From assembly GCA_016210285.1 (NCBI GenBank), contig JACQUN010000192.1, forward strand, positions 1 to 10,798: a DNA stretch of 10,798 bases, written 5' to 3'. A model generated the notes under the pieces. That model saw only the letters and a list, made by a program, of their open reading frames with translations, had not been told where the DNA came from and did no database searches. Positions 1 through 6,636 of the stretch are shown piece after piece. The DNA is from Chloroflexota bacterium (GTDB taxonomy: Bacteria; Chloroflexota; Dehalococcoidia; UBA1127; JACQUN01). The position numbers and the translations under genes are program-made. The first letter of the stretch is position 1. Every line of letters starts with the position of its first letter.

Positions 1-579
1 CCTACCGCCACCGCCACGGCAACACCCATTCCCACTGCCACGCCGACGCCCTTGCCCACGCCGACGGCCACGGCGACTGCGACGCCTACCTCCACACCCA
101 CGCCCACAGTGACGCCCACGCCAGGCCCAGGTGTCACCCTCGCCTACGACGGCTTCGAGTCCGGCGACTTCTCAGGCGGCACCGGCTGGCTCGCCCCCTG
201 GTTCAAGACCGGCGACGCCGCTGTCACCACCTCTGGCACCTCCAAGGCCGGCTCCTACCACCTTCGCCTGCGCTCCTCTACCGGCTACGTCGAGCGCAGC
301 GTCAACCTCTCGGGCCAGCAGGCGGTCCACCTCCAGCTCTGGGCCAAGGTCAGCTCCTTTGAGCCCGGCGACACCGCCCGCGCCCTGGTCAGCCCCGACG
401 ATGGCAGCACCTGGAGCGTGGTCAAGACCTGGACCTCCGCAGACCCCAACAACCAGTACATCTTCGTGGACATTGACCTCAGCAGCTTCACCTGGACCGC
501 CGACGCCTGGATCGCCTTCGACGCCGAGATGAACTCCACGGGCGATAGCCTCTACATTGACGAGGTGCGCCTGGTGACC
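1..579 (+). repeat. Tandem domain repeat, copy 1 (linker plus beta-sandwich domain)
   Basis: This copy matches 802-1380 at a constant offset of 801 bp (267 codons) without any indel. Bases 1-119 are identical to 802-920, including the low-complexity linker. The domain parts differ at scattered positions, clustered around codons for [12 protein letters not shown] versus [12 protein letters not shown]. It is probably one unit of a longer array extending left of the window. Confidence 0.85.
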
Positions 580-1395
580 GCGGTGCCTGCCGCGACGCCC
601 ACAGCTACAGCAACAGCAACACCCAGTCCCACTGCAACCACCACGGCGACTCCCACTGCAACACCGACTGCCACCGCGACGCCCACCGCAACGGCGACCC
701 CTACGGCAACCCCAACGCCGCCAGCGACGGCAACAGCCACACCAACACCCACGGGGACTCGCGTGCCGACCCCCACGGCCACCGCTACAGCTACAGTCAC
801 GCCTACCGCCACCGCCACGGCAACACCCATTCCCACTGCCACGCCGACGCCCTTGCCCACGCCGACGGCCACGGCGACTGCGACGCCTACCTCCACACCC
901 ACGCCCACAGTGACGCCCACACCCGGCCCAGGCGTCACCCTCGCCTACGACGGCTTCGAGTCCGGCGACTTCTCTGGCGGGACCGGGTGGCTCGCCCCCT
1001 GGTTCCACACCGGCGACGCCTCTGTCAACAAGTCCGGCATCCCCAAGGAAGGCTCCCGCCACCTTCGCCTGCGCTCCTCCACCGGCTACGTCGAGCGCAG
1101 CGTCAACCTCTCGGGCCAGCAGGCGGTCCACCTCCAACTCTGGGCCAAGGTCAACTCCTTTGAGCCCGGCGACACCGCCCTTGCCCTGGTCAGCCCCGAC
1201 GGAGGCAGCACCTGGAGCGTGGTCAAGACCTGGACCTCCGCAGACCCCAACAACCAGTACATCTTCGTGGACATCAACCTCAGCGGGACCGCCTGGACCG
1301 CCGATGCTCGGATCGCCTTCGACGCCGAGATGAACTCCACGGGAGACTACCTCTACATCGACGAGGTGCGCCTGATGACCACGGCCAGCCCTTAG
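1..1395 (+). CDS. Modular surface protein, two beta-sandwich domains on Thr/Pro stalks (3' part of gene)
   Basis: The frame is open from base 1, so the gene starts outside the window; 464 C-terminal residues are visible. Order (visible numbering): Thr/Pro/Ala linker 1-43, domain A about 44-193, linker about 197-310, domain B about 311-461, then TTASP and stop. Both domains begin [20 protein letters not shown] and end YIDEVRL, with alternating hydrophobic strands typical of an all-beta jelly-roll of the MAM/LamG-like, carbohydrate-binding or 'choice-of-anchor' kind; the exact family is unassigned. The linkers are PTATPT-type low complexity, as in extended and often O-glycosylated surface stalks. 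No C-terminal sorting signal, LPXTG or membrane helix follows domain B, so any anchor must be N-terminal or non-covalent. The protein is inferred to be exported and to act at the cell surface or extracellularly, perhaps in adhesion or polysaccharide binding. No catalytic motif is seen in this part; an enzyme domain could lie upstream. Confidence 0.8.
   Translation, partial: PTATATATPIPTATPTPLPTPTATATATPTSTPTPTVTPTPGPGVTLAYDGFESGDFSGGTGWLAPWFKTGDAAVTTSGTSKAGSYHLRLRSSTGYVERSVNLSGQQAVHLQLWAKVSSFEPGDTARALVSPDDGSTWSVVKTWTSADPNNQYIFVDIDLSSFTWTADAWIAFDAEMNSTGDSLYIDEVRLVTAVPAATPTATATATPSPTATTTATPTATPTATATPTATATPTATPTPPATATATPTPTGTRVPTPTATATATVTPTATATATPIPTATPTPLPTPTATATATPTSTPTPTVTPTPGPGVTLAYDGFESGDFSGGTGWLAPWFHTGDASVNKSGIPKEGSRHLRLRSSTGYVERSVNLSGQQAVHLQLWAKVNSFEPGDTALALVSPDGGSTWSVVKTWTSADPNNQYIFVDINLSGTAWTADARIAFDAEMNSTGDYLYIDEVRLMTTASP
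802..1380 (+). repeat. Tandem domain repeat, copy 2 (linker plus beta-sandwich domain)
   Basis: This is the second copy of the 801-bp unit and the last before the stop codon. The stretch 580-801, which completes unit 1, encodes only Thr/Pro/Ala-rich linker and has no second copy in the window. In-register codon-level identity points to recent duplication or gene conversion. Confidence 0.85.
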
Positions 1396-1482
1396 ACTGA
1401 GCTACGGGCTGCGAAAACCCCTCGATCGGGGGATGTGAGAGGCTATTCAGCTTTCCAGGGAGTGAGGAAGGAACCGAGAGGA

Positions 1483-2418
1483 ATGGGCGGTCTCATGCGG
1501 GGCCTGGGTTTCCTGCTGGCAAACCCTCTTCTGTGGCTGCTGATGGGAGGCATCGCTATCATTGGCCTGGTGGTGGCCCGGGTCCAGCCCAGGCCGAGTG
1601 TAGAGTCGGTCCTGACCCCCGCTCCCCAGGTGACAGCCCCAGCGGCCATCAGCACGCCCCTGTTGGCTACCCCGTCCTTCACCCCGCTGGCACCCCCTTC
1701 GTCGCGGCCAACCCGCAGCCCGGTGAACGTCACCCCTACCGGGGAAGCGATGACCGCCTTCCTGCAAGGGGAGTACCTGTCGAAACACAATGAGCAAGAG
1801 AAGGCGGTGGCCGCCTATACGCGGGCCCTCCAGCTTGCGCCATCCTTCGTAGACGCCTTGCTAAAGCGTGCCCAGGGCTTCGCTGCGCTGGGAAGAATCG
1901 CAGAGGCGCGGCAGGACCTGGACAGGGCGGTGGATGAGGCCCCGCTGCTCCCCAGGGCCTACTACGAGCGGGGGAACCTCACCTTTCAGCAGGGGAACCT
2001 CCCCCAGGCGCTCCAGGACTATACGCGGGCCATCCAGTTGGACCCCCGCCTTTCCTACACGCACCTGGCGCGGGGACAGATTTATCTGCGGCAAGGCAAG
2101 CCACAGGAGGCTGTGGGCGACTTCACGGCGGCTGTGGAGCTGGACAAGGAAGACCCCACGCCGTATTACTTCCGTGGCGTCGCCCTGATGGGCCTGAACA
2201 AGCTGGAGGAGGCCCGCAACGACCTGGACAGGGCCGTGGCGCTGGACCCCGAGCTGGTCCCTGCCTACCTTGCGCGAGGAAGGCTGTTCAAGGCGCAGGG
2301 CAAGAACGCCCAGGCAGTGCCAGATTTCCAGGAGGTTTTGAAGCTGGGAGGCGACGCTGCCACCGTGGCGTCCGCGCGGGCGGAGCTGGCGTCTCTGGGG
2401 GTGGAGGGGACGCCCTAG
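1483..2418 (+). CDS. Membrane-anchored TPR protein
   Basis: A 311-residue protein with an N-terminal signal anchor (hydrophobic run at about residues 9-32), a Pro/Ser/Thr-rich spacer (about 35-85) and about six TPR motifs (about 88-288). The motifs repeat the pattern A-Y-x-R-G...G...A-x-x-D-x-x-A-x-x-L-D-P. TPR arrays bind proteins or peptides, and this one should lie outside the cytoplasmic membrane. I chose ATG 1483 because AGGAAGG sits 11 bases upstream. The frame also allows GTG 1435, which adds 16 polar residues with a poorly placed ribosome site, and ATG 1495. The gene follows the surface-protein stop by 87 bases, so co-transcription is possible. No specific family or partner is recognised. 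A role as a scaffold for surface or pilus proteins is conceivable from context only. Confidence 0.85.
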   Translation: MGGLMRGLGFLLANPLLWLLMGGIAIIGLVVARVQPRPSVESVLTPAPQVTAPAAISTPLLATPSFTPLAPPSSRPTRSPVNVTPTGEAMTAFLQGEYLSKHNEQEKAVAAYTRALQLAPSFVDALLKRAQGFAALGRIAEARQDLDRAVDEAPLLPRAYYERGNLTFQQGNLPQALQDYTRAIQLDPRLSYTHLARGQIYLRQGKPQEAVGDFTAAVELDKEDPTPYYFRGVALMGLNKLEEARNDLDRAVALDPELVPAYLARGRLFKAQGKNAQAVPDFQEVLKLGGDAATVASARAELASLGVEGTP

Positions 2419-2443
2419 CCCAAAGGGAAAGGGCTCAGGGAGG

Positions 2444-2457
2444 TTCTCTGTGGAGAA
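2444..2457. terminator. Weak hairpin between convergent genes
   Basis: A 5-bp stem TTCTC/GAGAA with a TGTG loop lies in the 59-bp gap between two convergent stop codons. A second weak stem, AGCCC (2417-2421) with GGGCT (2431-2435), lies nearby. Neither is followed by a T-run in either direction, so a bidirectional terminator is only a guess. Confidence 0.2.
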
Positions 2458-2477
2458 TCGGGGGAGAGCGCCTTTCC

Positions 2478-3911
2478 TCAGCGCCGGGGTTGCTGGATCA
2501 TGTAGCCCTGGCCCCGCACGGTGCGGATGAGGTCAGCCCCATCGGGCGTGCGCGCCAGCTTGCGCCTCAGGCGGTGGACACAGACGTCCACGACGTTGCC
2601 CCGCGCCACGAAGTCCGGGCCCCACACCTCTCGGAGCAGCGTCTCTTTGCTCACCGCAGCGCCCGCCTTCTCGGCCAAGATGTAGAGCACGTCGAACTCG
2701 GCCTTGCTCAGGGAGATGGGGGTATTCCCCATCGCCACCCTTTCTCGGGCCGGGTCAATCACCAGGGAGTCAACCCGGAGCACCTGCCGCCCCTGGAGCT
2801 CTCGGAAGCGGCCCATCCGCTCCACGGTCTGCCGCAGCTCCCCCAGCAGCTTTTCCCCGCGCTGCTCGGCCTGGGGGGCAACGGTGACCCTGCTCAGGAC
2901 CCCTGCTGCCACTCCAACAAAGTCCTTCAGCTCCCTCTCTCGGGACAGGACCGCGCCCGTGGGGGCTGTGTCCAGGAAATACGCCACCCCCGGCACGCCG
3001 CTCCGCGCCCCCTGGAATGGGAGAGCGAGGAAAACCCGCAGACGGGGGGACGACATCCACGCCGGGGGCGCCACGCCCGACGGGGAGCCGCTTGTCCAGC
3101 GGACAGATGCAGCCTCTCCGCGGGCGATGCGGGCCCCGGGGCTATCCTGCTCCAGGGGCTCGCTGAGGTGCTCCAGAGGCGGCAGGCCGAGGCTTTCAGG
3201 GGGGACATTGCTCGCGAAGCCCGCCAGCCGGCGCTCCCCCTCGTTGAGGTGGAACAGGATGCAGAGAGGCGCCCCAGCGGCGAGGGCCCCCATGCGTGCC
3301 ATGTCGGCGGCCAGGGCGGCCGGGTCCAGGGCCTCGATCAGTTGGGATGCCACATCCAGCATATCTCGGCTGCGGGTCTCAGCTTCAATGACCTGCTGGA
3401 GGGCGCGCTTCTCCTCCCGCTCGCGGAACCGCTGGGAGGCGAGGTAGCCGGTCAGGAGGGCCACCACGTAGAAAAAGGGTATCTGGATGGACACGATGTC
3501 CTTCAAAGGGGACCCCGCCGCCAGGGTCATCCCGGCGTAGCCAATGGAGGTGAGGGTAGCAGCAGCCAGGCTGCCAGCGTAGCCCAGGTACAGGGAGAAG
3601 TAGACAATCACTAACGGCACCAGGATGAACACCGGGGTATCGGTGCCAATGGTGGCCAGCGCTGCCAGGACTGTGCCGATGTCTGCAAGGAACATCACCA
3701 CCAGCATCGGGAGCCCGGGAAACCGGGGCAGGAGGAAGCGGTCCAGGGCCGCGCCATAGACCAGGTAGCCCAGCACCAGGGCCATGGCGGGGGCCAGCAC
3801 CACCTGGTCCTTGCGAAGATAGAGAGAGATGGCGATGGCCAGCAGCGCCAGCAGCCGGAACTTGACGGTGTCCCGCTCCGTCTGAAGGACATGCTCCAGG
3901 TTGAGCCTCAC
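2478..3911 (-). CDS. Membrane-bound transcription regulator: 6 TM, GAF-like, winged helix
   Basis: A 477-residue protein. Residues about 17-158 contain six hydrophobic helices. Residues 160-190 are a charged coiled-coil linker. Residues about 190-345 resemble a GAF sensor domain, with LCILFHLNEGERRLAGFA as strand/turn elements and ending DFVGVAAGVLSRV. A second helix (about 350-370) leads to a winged helix at about 377-473. That domain carries the OmpR/PhoB landmarks ISLSKAEFDVLYIL, VSKETLLREVWG, NVVDVCVHRLRRKL and IRTVRGQGYMI. No receiver domain and no histidine-kinase motifs are present, so it looks like a one-component sensor that binds DNA from the membrane. The order is opposite to ToxR/CadC, where the winged helix is N-terminal. 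The GTG start is supported by GAGGGA five bases upstream. It is transcribed in the same direction as the pilus genes but separated by 269 bp, so regulation of the pilus locus is a hypothesis only. Signal and ligand are unknown. Confidence 0.85.
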   Translation of the reverse strand: MRLNLEHVLQTERDTVKFRLLALLAIAISLYLRKDQVVLAPAMALVLGYLVYGAALDRFLLPRFPGLPMLVVMFLADIGTVLAALATIGTDTPVFILVPLVIVYFSLYLGYAGSLAAATLTSIGYAGMTLAAGSPLKDIVSIQIPFFYVVALLTGYLASQRFREREEKRALQQVIEAETRSRDMLDVASQLIEALDPAALAADMARMGALAAGAPLCILFHLNEGERRLAGFASNVPPESLGLPPLEHLSEPLEQDSPGARIARGEAASVRWTSGSPSGVAPPAWMSSPRLRVFLALPFQGARSGVPGVAYFLDTAPTGAVLSRERELKDFVGVAAGVLSRVTVAPQAEQRGEKLLGELRQTVERMGRFRELQGRQVLRVDSLVIDPARERVAMGNTPISLSKAEFDVLYILAEKAGAAVSKETLLREVWGPDFVARGNVVDVCVHRLRRKLARTPDGADLIRTVRGQGYMIQQPRR

Positions 3912-3958
3912 GCGTATCCCTCATTGACCAGGTCTTACAGGAATCTGCTGATGGTAAT

Positions 3959-3987
3959 ATTCTAGCCGCTCCCGCCCTCTTTGCCCA
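3959..3987 (-). promoter_or_regulatory. Candidate sigma70-type promoter for the membrane regulator
   Basis: On the minus strand, TGGGCA (3982-3987, 4/6 match to the -35 consensus) lies 17 bp from TAGAAT (3959-3964, 5/6 match to the -10). The implied start near 3952 gives a leader of about 40 bases, including the GAGGGA ribosome site (3917-3922). The AT-rich -10 stands out against the GC-rich background. Confidence 0.45.
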
Positions 3988-4085
3988 CTGCCTGGTCCCT
4001 TCTCGTTCGCGACGGGGGATGGCGCAGGCCCTCCCGCGCGCGGCGTCAGAGCCTGGCCTCAGCCCGAAGGCTTGCCAGACATGAG

Positions 4086-4126
4086 GAATCCGCTCACCCT
4101 TCGACAGGCCCAGGGTGAGCGGATTC
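4086..4126. repeat. REP-like perfect inverted repeat (15-bp arms)
   Basis: Arm GAATCCGCTCACCCT (4086-4100) and its exact reverse complement (4112-4126) flank an 11-base spacer, TCGACAGGCCC. The core CCCTTCGACAGGCCCAGGG resembles short palindromic repeats that I recall as scattered through many bacterial genomes, often near RAYT-type transposases; this could not be searched. It lies about 55 bases downstream of a pilin stop codon. Neither side has a T-run, so if it acts on RNA it would be as a 3'-end stabiliser or processing stop rather than a classic terminator. Confidence 0.7.
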
Positions 4127-4138
4127 GCTCGTCGAATC
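4122..4138. other. Second hairpin overlapping the REP-like element
   Basis: GATTCG (4122-4127) pairs with CGAATC (4133-4138) across a CTCGT loop. It shares 4122-4126 with the right arm of the 15-bp inverted repeat, so the two hairpins cannot form together in one strand. It may simply be an outer part of the same repeat family. Confidence 0.4.
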
Positions 4139-4180
4139 TATGCTGGGTCCCTTTGCCAAAGCCTGCGCCAGCCCAGGCTC

Positions 4181-4747
4181 CTACGGGTACTGGGCCTGGT
4201 AGCCCTTCTTTGAGGTGTCACCCCCAAGTGCGGAGTTCACTAACCCGTTGGCATCCACGTACCAGGCGTAGCTGCCGCTGGGGCTGTTGGTGGCCCCCAG
4301 ATTCAGGGCCGAGTAGGCGGAGCGGACCGAGTCCGTGCCCGTCAGCAAGCCACCGGGGATGCTGCCGCTGCCACTGACCAGCACCTTGATGTTGATGTAC
4401 GAGTTGCACGAGGTGGGGTTGGCGCCGGATGGAGACGGATCACCGAGGCCCTTCCCACCGGTGCACGCAGCGGTAGGTGAGGCGATGGCAGCGCCGCTAG
4501 CATCAAACAGCGCTGCCACTGGGTACTTGTTGCCGATGTTGCTGGAGTCGGAGCGGAAGGAGTCCACCGCCGTCTGGAGGGAGCTCTTGTCGCCATCCCA
4601 GGATGAGCTCTGGCCCTTGCCCAGGAAGCCCGTGACGTTGGGGGTCACAATGGCCGCCAGGACGCCCAGGATGGCCAGGACCACCGCCAGCTCGATGAGG
4701 CTGAAGCCTCGCTGCCCCATGGGGAACCGCTTGAGTACCTTGCTCAT
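4181..4747 (-). CDS. Type IV prepilin, candidate major pilin
   Basis: A 188-residue prepilin. The leader MSKVLKRFPMGQRG ends in the Gly of a type III signal peptide; cleavage is expected between G14 and F15. The mature start FSLIELAVVLAILGVLAAI has the conserved Glu at position 5 and a hydrophobic helix for membrane storage and fibre packing. The rest is a Ser/Gly/Ala-rich head with two cysteines (in AACTGG and TSCNSY) that could form a disulfide. The frame is open further upstream, but ATG 4747 is chosen because AAGGAG lies eight bases before it and the leader then has normal length. It is the last gene of the pilus locus, 131 bp after the other pilin and in the same direction. Major status is inferred from the strong ribosome site and simple composition. 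It could instead be a pseudopilin of a related secretion system. Confidence 0.9.
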   Translation of the reverse strand: MSKVLKRFPMGQRGFSLIELAVVLAILGVLAAIVTPNVTGFLGKGQSSSWDGDKSSLQTAVDSFRSDSSNIGNKYPVAALFDASGAAIASPTAACTGGKGLGDPSPSGANPTSCNSYINIKVLVSGSGSIPGGLLTGTDSVRSAYSALNLGATNSPSGSYAWYVDANGLVNSALGGDTSKKGYQAQYP

Positions 4748-4755
4748 TCTCTCTT

Positions 4756-4761
4756 CTCCTT
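4756..4761 (-). promoter_or_regulatory. Strong ribosome binding site that sets the pilin start
   Basis: AAGGAG on the minus strand with an 8-base spacer to ATG 4747. It excludes the much longer open frame that begins inside the neighbouring gene. Confidence 0.75.
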
Positions 4762-4856
4762 GCAGAAGTGTGGTGCTGTCTTGCTTTTGCCCTCTGGCCG
4801 GGTCTTGCACTTGCTTCCGCCTTCCCTCACTACGCGTGTGCACCTCCTTGCGCACC

Positions 4857-4877
4857 CATGCCATGTTCCCCGGCATG
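4857..4877 (-). other. Small hairpin just after the first pilin stop
   Basis: CATGCC (4857-4862) pairs with GGCATG (4872-4877) over a 9-base loop, starting one base past the stop codon of the upstream pilin. There is no T-run. It could influence mRNA processing between the two pilin genes, but a 6-bp palindrome is common by chance. I see no clear promoter in the rest of the 131-bp gap. Confidence 0.25.
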
Positions 4878-4878
4878 C

Positions 4879-5493
4879 CTAGTAGCTCGATGGCTTGATG
4901 GACGTCTGCACCTTTCCGTACTTGTCCAGCATCCACACGGGGATCTTGGATGAAGAGGTGCAGGCGGTGTCTTGAGAGCCGGTGCAGTCTGGCGCCGCCA
5001 GCGCCGTGGAAGAGACCCCGTCCGGGTCAGCCAGGGTTCGGGTCCAGGTGGTGCCATCGCTGTGCCACTGCGCCTGCTTCAGCCCGACGCTCAGGTAATC
5101 TGGAACCAAGCGCAGGGTCTGCTGACCGCTCTTGAAGGCCTTGTCCCAGAGGATGGCTTCCCAGGTGGTGCGGTCCGCCACATTGAACGCCCCAGCAGCA
5201 ACCGTGGCTGCGGTGCAGCTTCCATCAGACTGTTTTGTCTGTCCAGGGAGGCACCCATTGATGGTGGGGTATTGCCCACGGGGGTGGTTCCCGGCGTAGT
5301 TGGAAACAGCCTTCTCTACCTCCGCCTTATCCGTTGTAAGCGCGACATCACGGCTGCGGCCCGCGCTGCCCGAAACCACTACCGCCGTCATGGCCGCCAT
5401 AATCCCCAGGATGGCAGTGACCACGGTCAACTCCAGGAGAGTCAGTCCCCTCTCCCCTGAGCCAACCCTTCTCTTGATCTTCATCGGGTTCAT
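4879..5493 (-). CDS. Type IV prepilin, second pilin
   Basis: A 204-residue prepilin. The leader MNPMKIKRRVGSGERG is followed by LTLLELTVVTAILGIMAAM, so cleavage is expected at G16/L17 and the Glu at mature position 5 is kept. The head is Thr/Ser-rich and has four cysteines (NGCLPG, GSCTAA, PDCTGS, TACTSS), consistent with two disulfides. It ends KIPVWMLDKYGKVQTSIKPSSY. The open frame begins at 5541, but that codon lies upstream of the predicted -10 and start site, so the start must be further in; ATG 5493 gives a normal leader. GGAGGG lies 11 bases upstream; GTG 5496 and ATG 5484 are alternatives. It is the first gene behind the strong promoter, so it is co-transcribed with the other pilin. 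It could be a minor pilin or a second major one. Confidence 0.88.
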   Translation of the reverse strand: MNPMKIKRRVGSGERGLTLLELTVVTAILGIMAAMTAVVVSGSAGRSRDVALTTDKAEVEKAVSNYAGNHPRGQYPTINGCLPGQTKQSDGSCTAATVAAGAFNVADRTTWEAILWDKAFKSGQQTLRLVPDYLSVGLKQAQWHSDGTTWTRTLADPDGVSSTALAAPDCTGSQDTACTSSSKIPVWMLDKYGKVQTSIKPSSY

Positions 5494-5531
5494 CACCCTC
5501 ACATCCCTCCGCTGTGAATTGGGGTAACACC

Positions 5532-5560
5532 TTTTTACCACACTTTTTCCCTTTTGTCAA
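5532..5560 (-). promoter_or_regulatory. Strong candidate promoter for the pilin genes
   Basis: The minus strand reads TTGACA (5555-5560, perfect -35), a 17-bp spacer, then TAAAAA (5532-5537, 4/6 -10) preceded by TGG, which makes an extended -10. The implied start near 5525 gives a leader of about 30 bases before ATG 5493. An 11-base palindrome TTCTGTCAGAA (5574-5584) sits just upstream and could be an operator. Confidence 0.65.
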
Positions 5561-5602
5561 GAGGCCCTAAGGCTTCTGTCAGAAAATTGCTTCAACATTA
5601 CA

Positions 5603-5670
5603 CCTTCGTTGTGGGCCGAGGTTGTGGGCCGAGGAGGAACGGGGATCGGAGGGGAGCTGGGGGGGCCAGG
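5603..5670 (-). terminator. C-rich, G-poor leader after pilM, Rho-type candidate
   Basis: On the minus strand, the RNA after the pilM stop is strongly C-rich with few G (runs of C7, C4 and C4, then CCTCCTCGGCCC). This composition suits Rho loading. No intrinsic hairpin with a T-run is seen. Together with the promoter downstream, it would separate the machine operon from the pilins. Confidence 0.35.
5608..5633. repeat. 13-bp perfect tandem duplication
   Basis: GTTGTGGGCCGAG occurs twice head to tail (5608-5620, 5621-5633) in the non-coding gap between pilM and the first pilin. It looks like replication slippage but could also be a pair of binding sites upstream of the pilin promoter. Confidence 0.8.
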
Positions 5671-5673
5671 TGT

Positions 5674-6636
5674 CTAGTGAGCGCTGCGCAGGAGAAGCCC
5701 GACGTTTGCCAGGTAGGTGGGAAGGGGAAAGTCCGACGGATAGGAGAGGGGTGGCTGGAGCGGTCGTACGGAGAGGTTGAGATCCTTTTGAATGGCGTCG
5801 GCGAGGGCTGGGCCTTCCAGGGCGGGGTGCCCGCCGGTGAGAAAGAGTGGGGTTGCCGCGGCTGCGGTCCCTGGGTTGCGCTGTTGGTAGAACTCCAGGG
5901 AGCGTTGGAGCTCTGCGAGGAGGCGGTCCCGGACCTCGTCCTCGTCCAGGGCGACGGCTTCGTCCAAGGGGATGTTGTTGACCATCTGGGGGACACCGTC
6001 CATGACGATAAGGATGAACATGGCAGTGTGCTCCAGGTTCACGATGACGGCGTCAGGGGCCTGCACCGCCCGGGCCAGGGCCAGGGCTTTCAGGTCAATC
6101 ACACTGGGTCGGAGGCCGGCTTGAAGGAGGGTCTGGACAAAGGAGTCGAGGCGCTGCCTCGGCACACTCAAGGCGAAGTGCGATTCGGTGGCCTGGTCCT
6201 TGCCCACGCGCCGAAAGAAGAGGTAGTTCTGGTCCGGGTTGACGCCGATGGCACGGCGGGCCTCCCGGACCAGGATCAACTCCGGTTTCACGTCTCGGAC
6301 CGCTGGGATGGTGAGGACGCGGGAGACGCTGCGAATGCCTGAATAGACCGCCATGACTCGAGAGGGGACGTAGTTCAAGCGCCGCGCCGCGTTGCGCAGG
6401 ACAACCGCCAGGTCCTTCGGGCTATTGACCAGGTCATCACTCACGAGCTGGGGGTTGAAGGGCAGGCTGAGCCACGCCAGCAGCCTTCTCCCCTTGCTTG
6501 CAGTGAGGCGCAGCGTGGTGCCGTCAAGACTGACGGTGAGAACCGCCCGCCGGGAGGGGTTGAGGGAATCAAGAGAGGCTTTGAGCTGGGTGGTTAGGGC
6601 TCGGCGTACACCCGGATGAGGAGCTGCAGCACCCAT
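5674..6636 (-). CDS. pilM: PilM-like actin-fold T4P assembly protein
   Basis: A 320-residue cytoplasmic protein of the PilM/actin-like group. In T4P systems PilM sits under the membrane and binds the PilN N-terminal peptide. Visible landmarks are a degenerate phosphate-1 loop at about 32-45 (VSLDGTTLRL), a phosphate-2 region at about 197-225 (VIVNLEHT...IPLDEAV) and an adenosine motif LTGGHPAL at 267-273. The usual DIG aspartates align with Ser and Asn, so nucleotide binding may be altered. ATG 6636 overlaps pilO by 43 bp, and AGGAAGGA lies five bases before it. No other start is available before the first conserved strand, so translational coupling is likely. It is last in the N-O-M cluster, whereas pilM usually comes first. 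Identity rests on fold pattern plus context. Confidence 0.8.
   Translation of the reverse strand: MGAAAPHPGVRRALTTQLKASLDSLNPSRRAVLTVSLDGTTLRLTASKGRRLLAWLSLPFNPQLVSDDLVNSPKDLAVVLRNAARRLNYVPSRVMAVYSGIRSVSRVLTIPAVRDVKPELILVREARRAIGVNPDQNYLFFRRVGKDQATESHFALSVPRQRLDSFVQTLLQAGLRPSVIDLKALALARAVQAPDAVIVNLEHTAMFILIVMDGVPQMVNNIPLDEAVALDEDEVRDRLLAELQRSLEFYQQRNPGTAAAATPLFLTGGHPALEGPALADAIQKDLNLSVRPLQPPLSYPSDFPLPTYLANVGLLLRSAH

Noticed and set aside
595..930. Short GC-rich repeats resembling a CRISPR or minisatellite array
   Set aside because: No fixed repeat/spacer length; the pattern is in-frame Thr/Pro/Ala codons of the protein linker.
172..1137. Long minus-strand open frames opposite the surface protein, such as a Gly/Arg/Cys-rich one here and a Val/Gly-rich one at 552-938
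   Set aside because: They are the antisense reading of the Thr/Pro/Ala codon repeats; composition is unnatural and there is no ribosome site or domain.
1419..1432. Palindrome around CGATCG after the surface-protein stop as a terminator
   Set aside because: It includes a T-G mismatch, has essentially no loop and is not followed by a T-run.
2490..3614. 374-codon plus-strand frame opposite the membrane regulator
   Set aside because: It is His/Gln/Arg/Pro-rich without domains, while the minus strand encodes clear TM, GAF-like and winged-helix segments.
4072..4377. Small plus-strand frame with the peptide LTLRQAQGER
   Set aside because: The peptide comes from translating the REP-like palindrome; the rest overlaps the pilin antisense and has no support.
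4748..4936. N-terminal extension of the pilin frame upstream to 4936
   Set aside because: It would put about 63 extra residues before the leader and overlap the other pilin gene; AAGGAG before ATG 4747 and the normal type III signal peptide decide against it.
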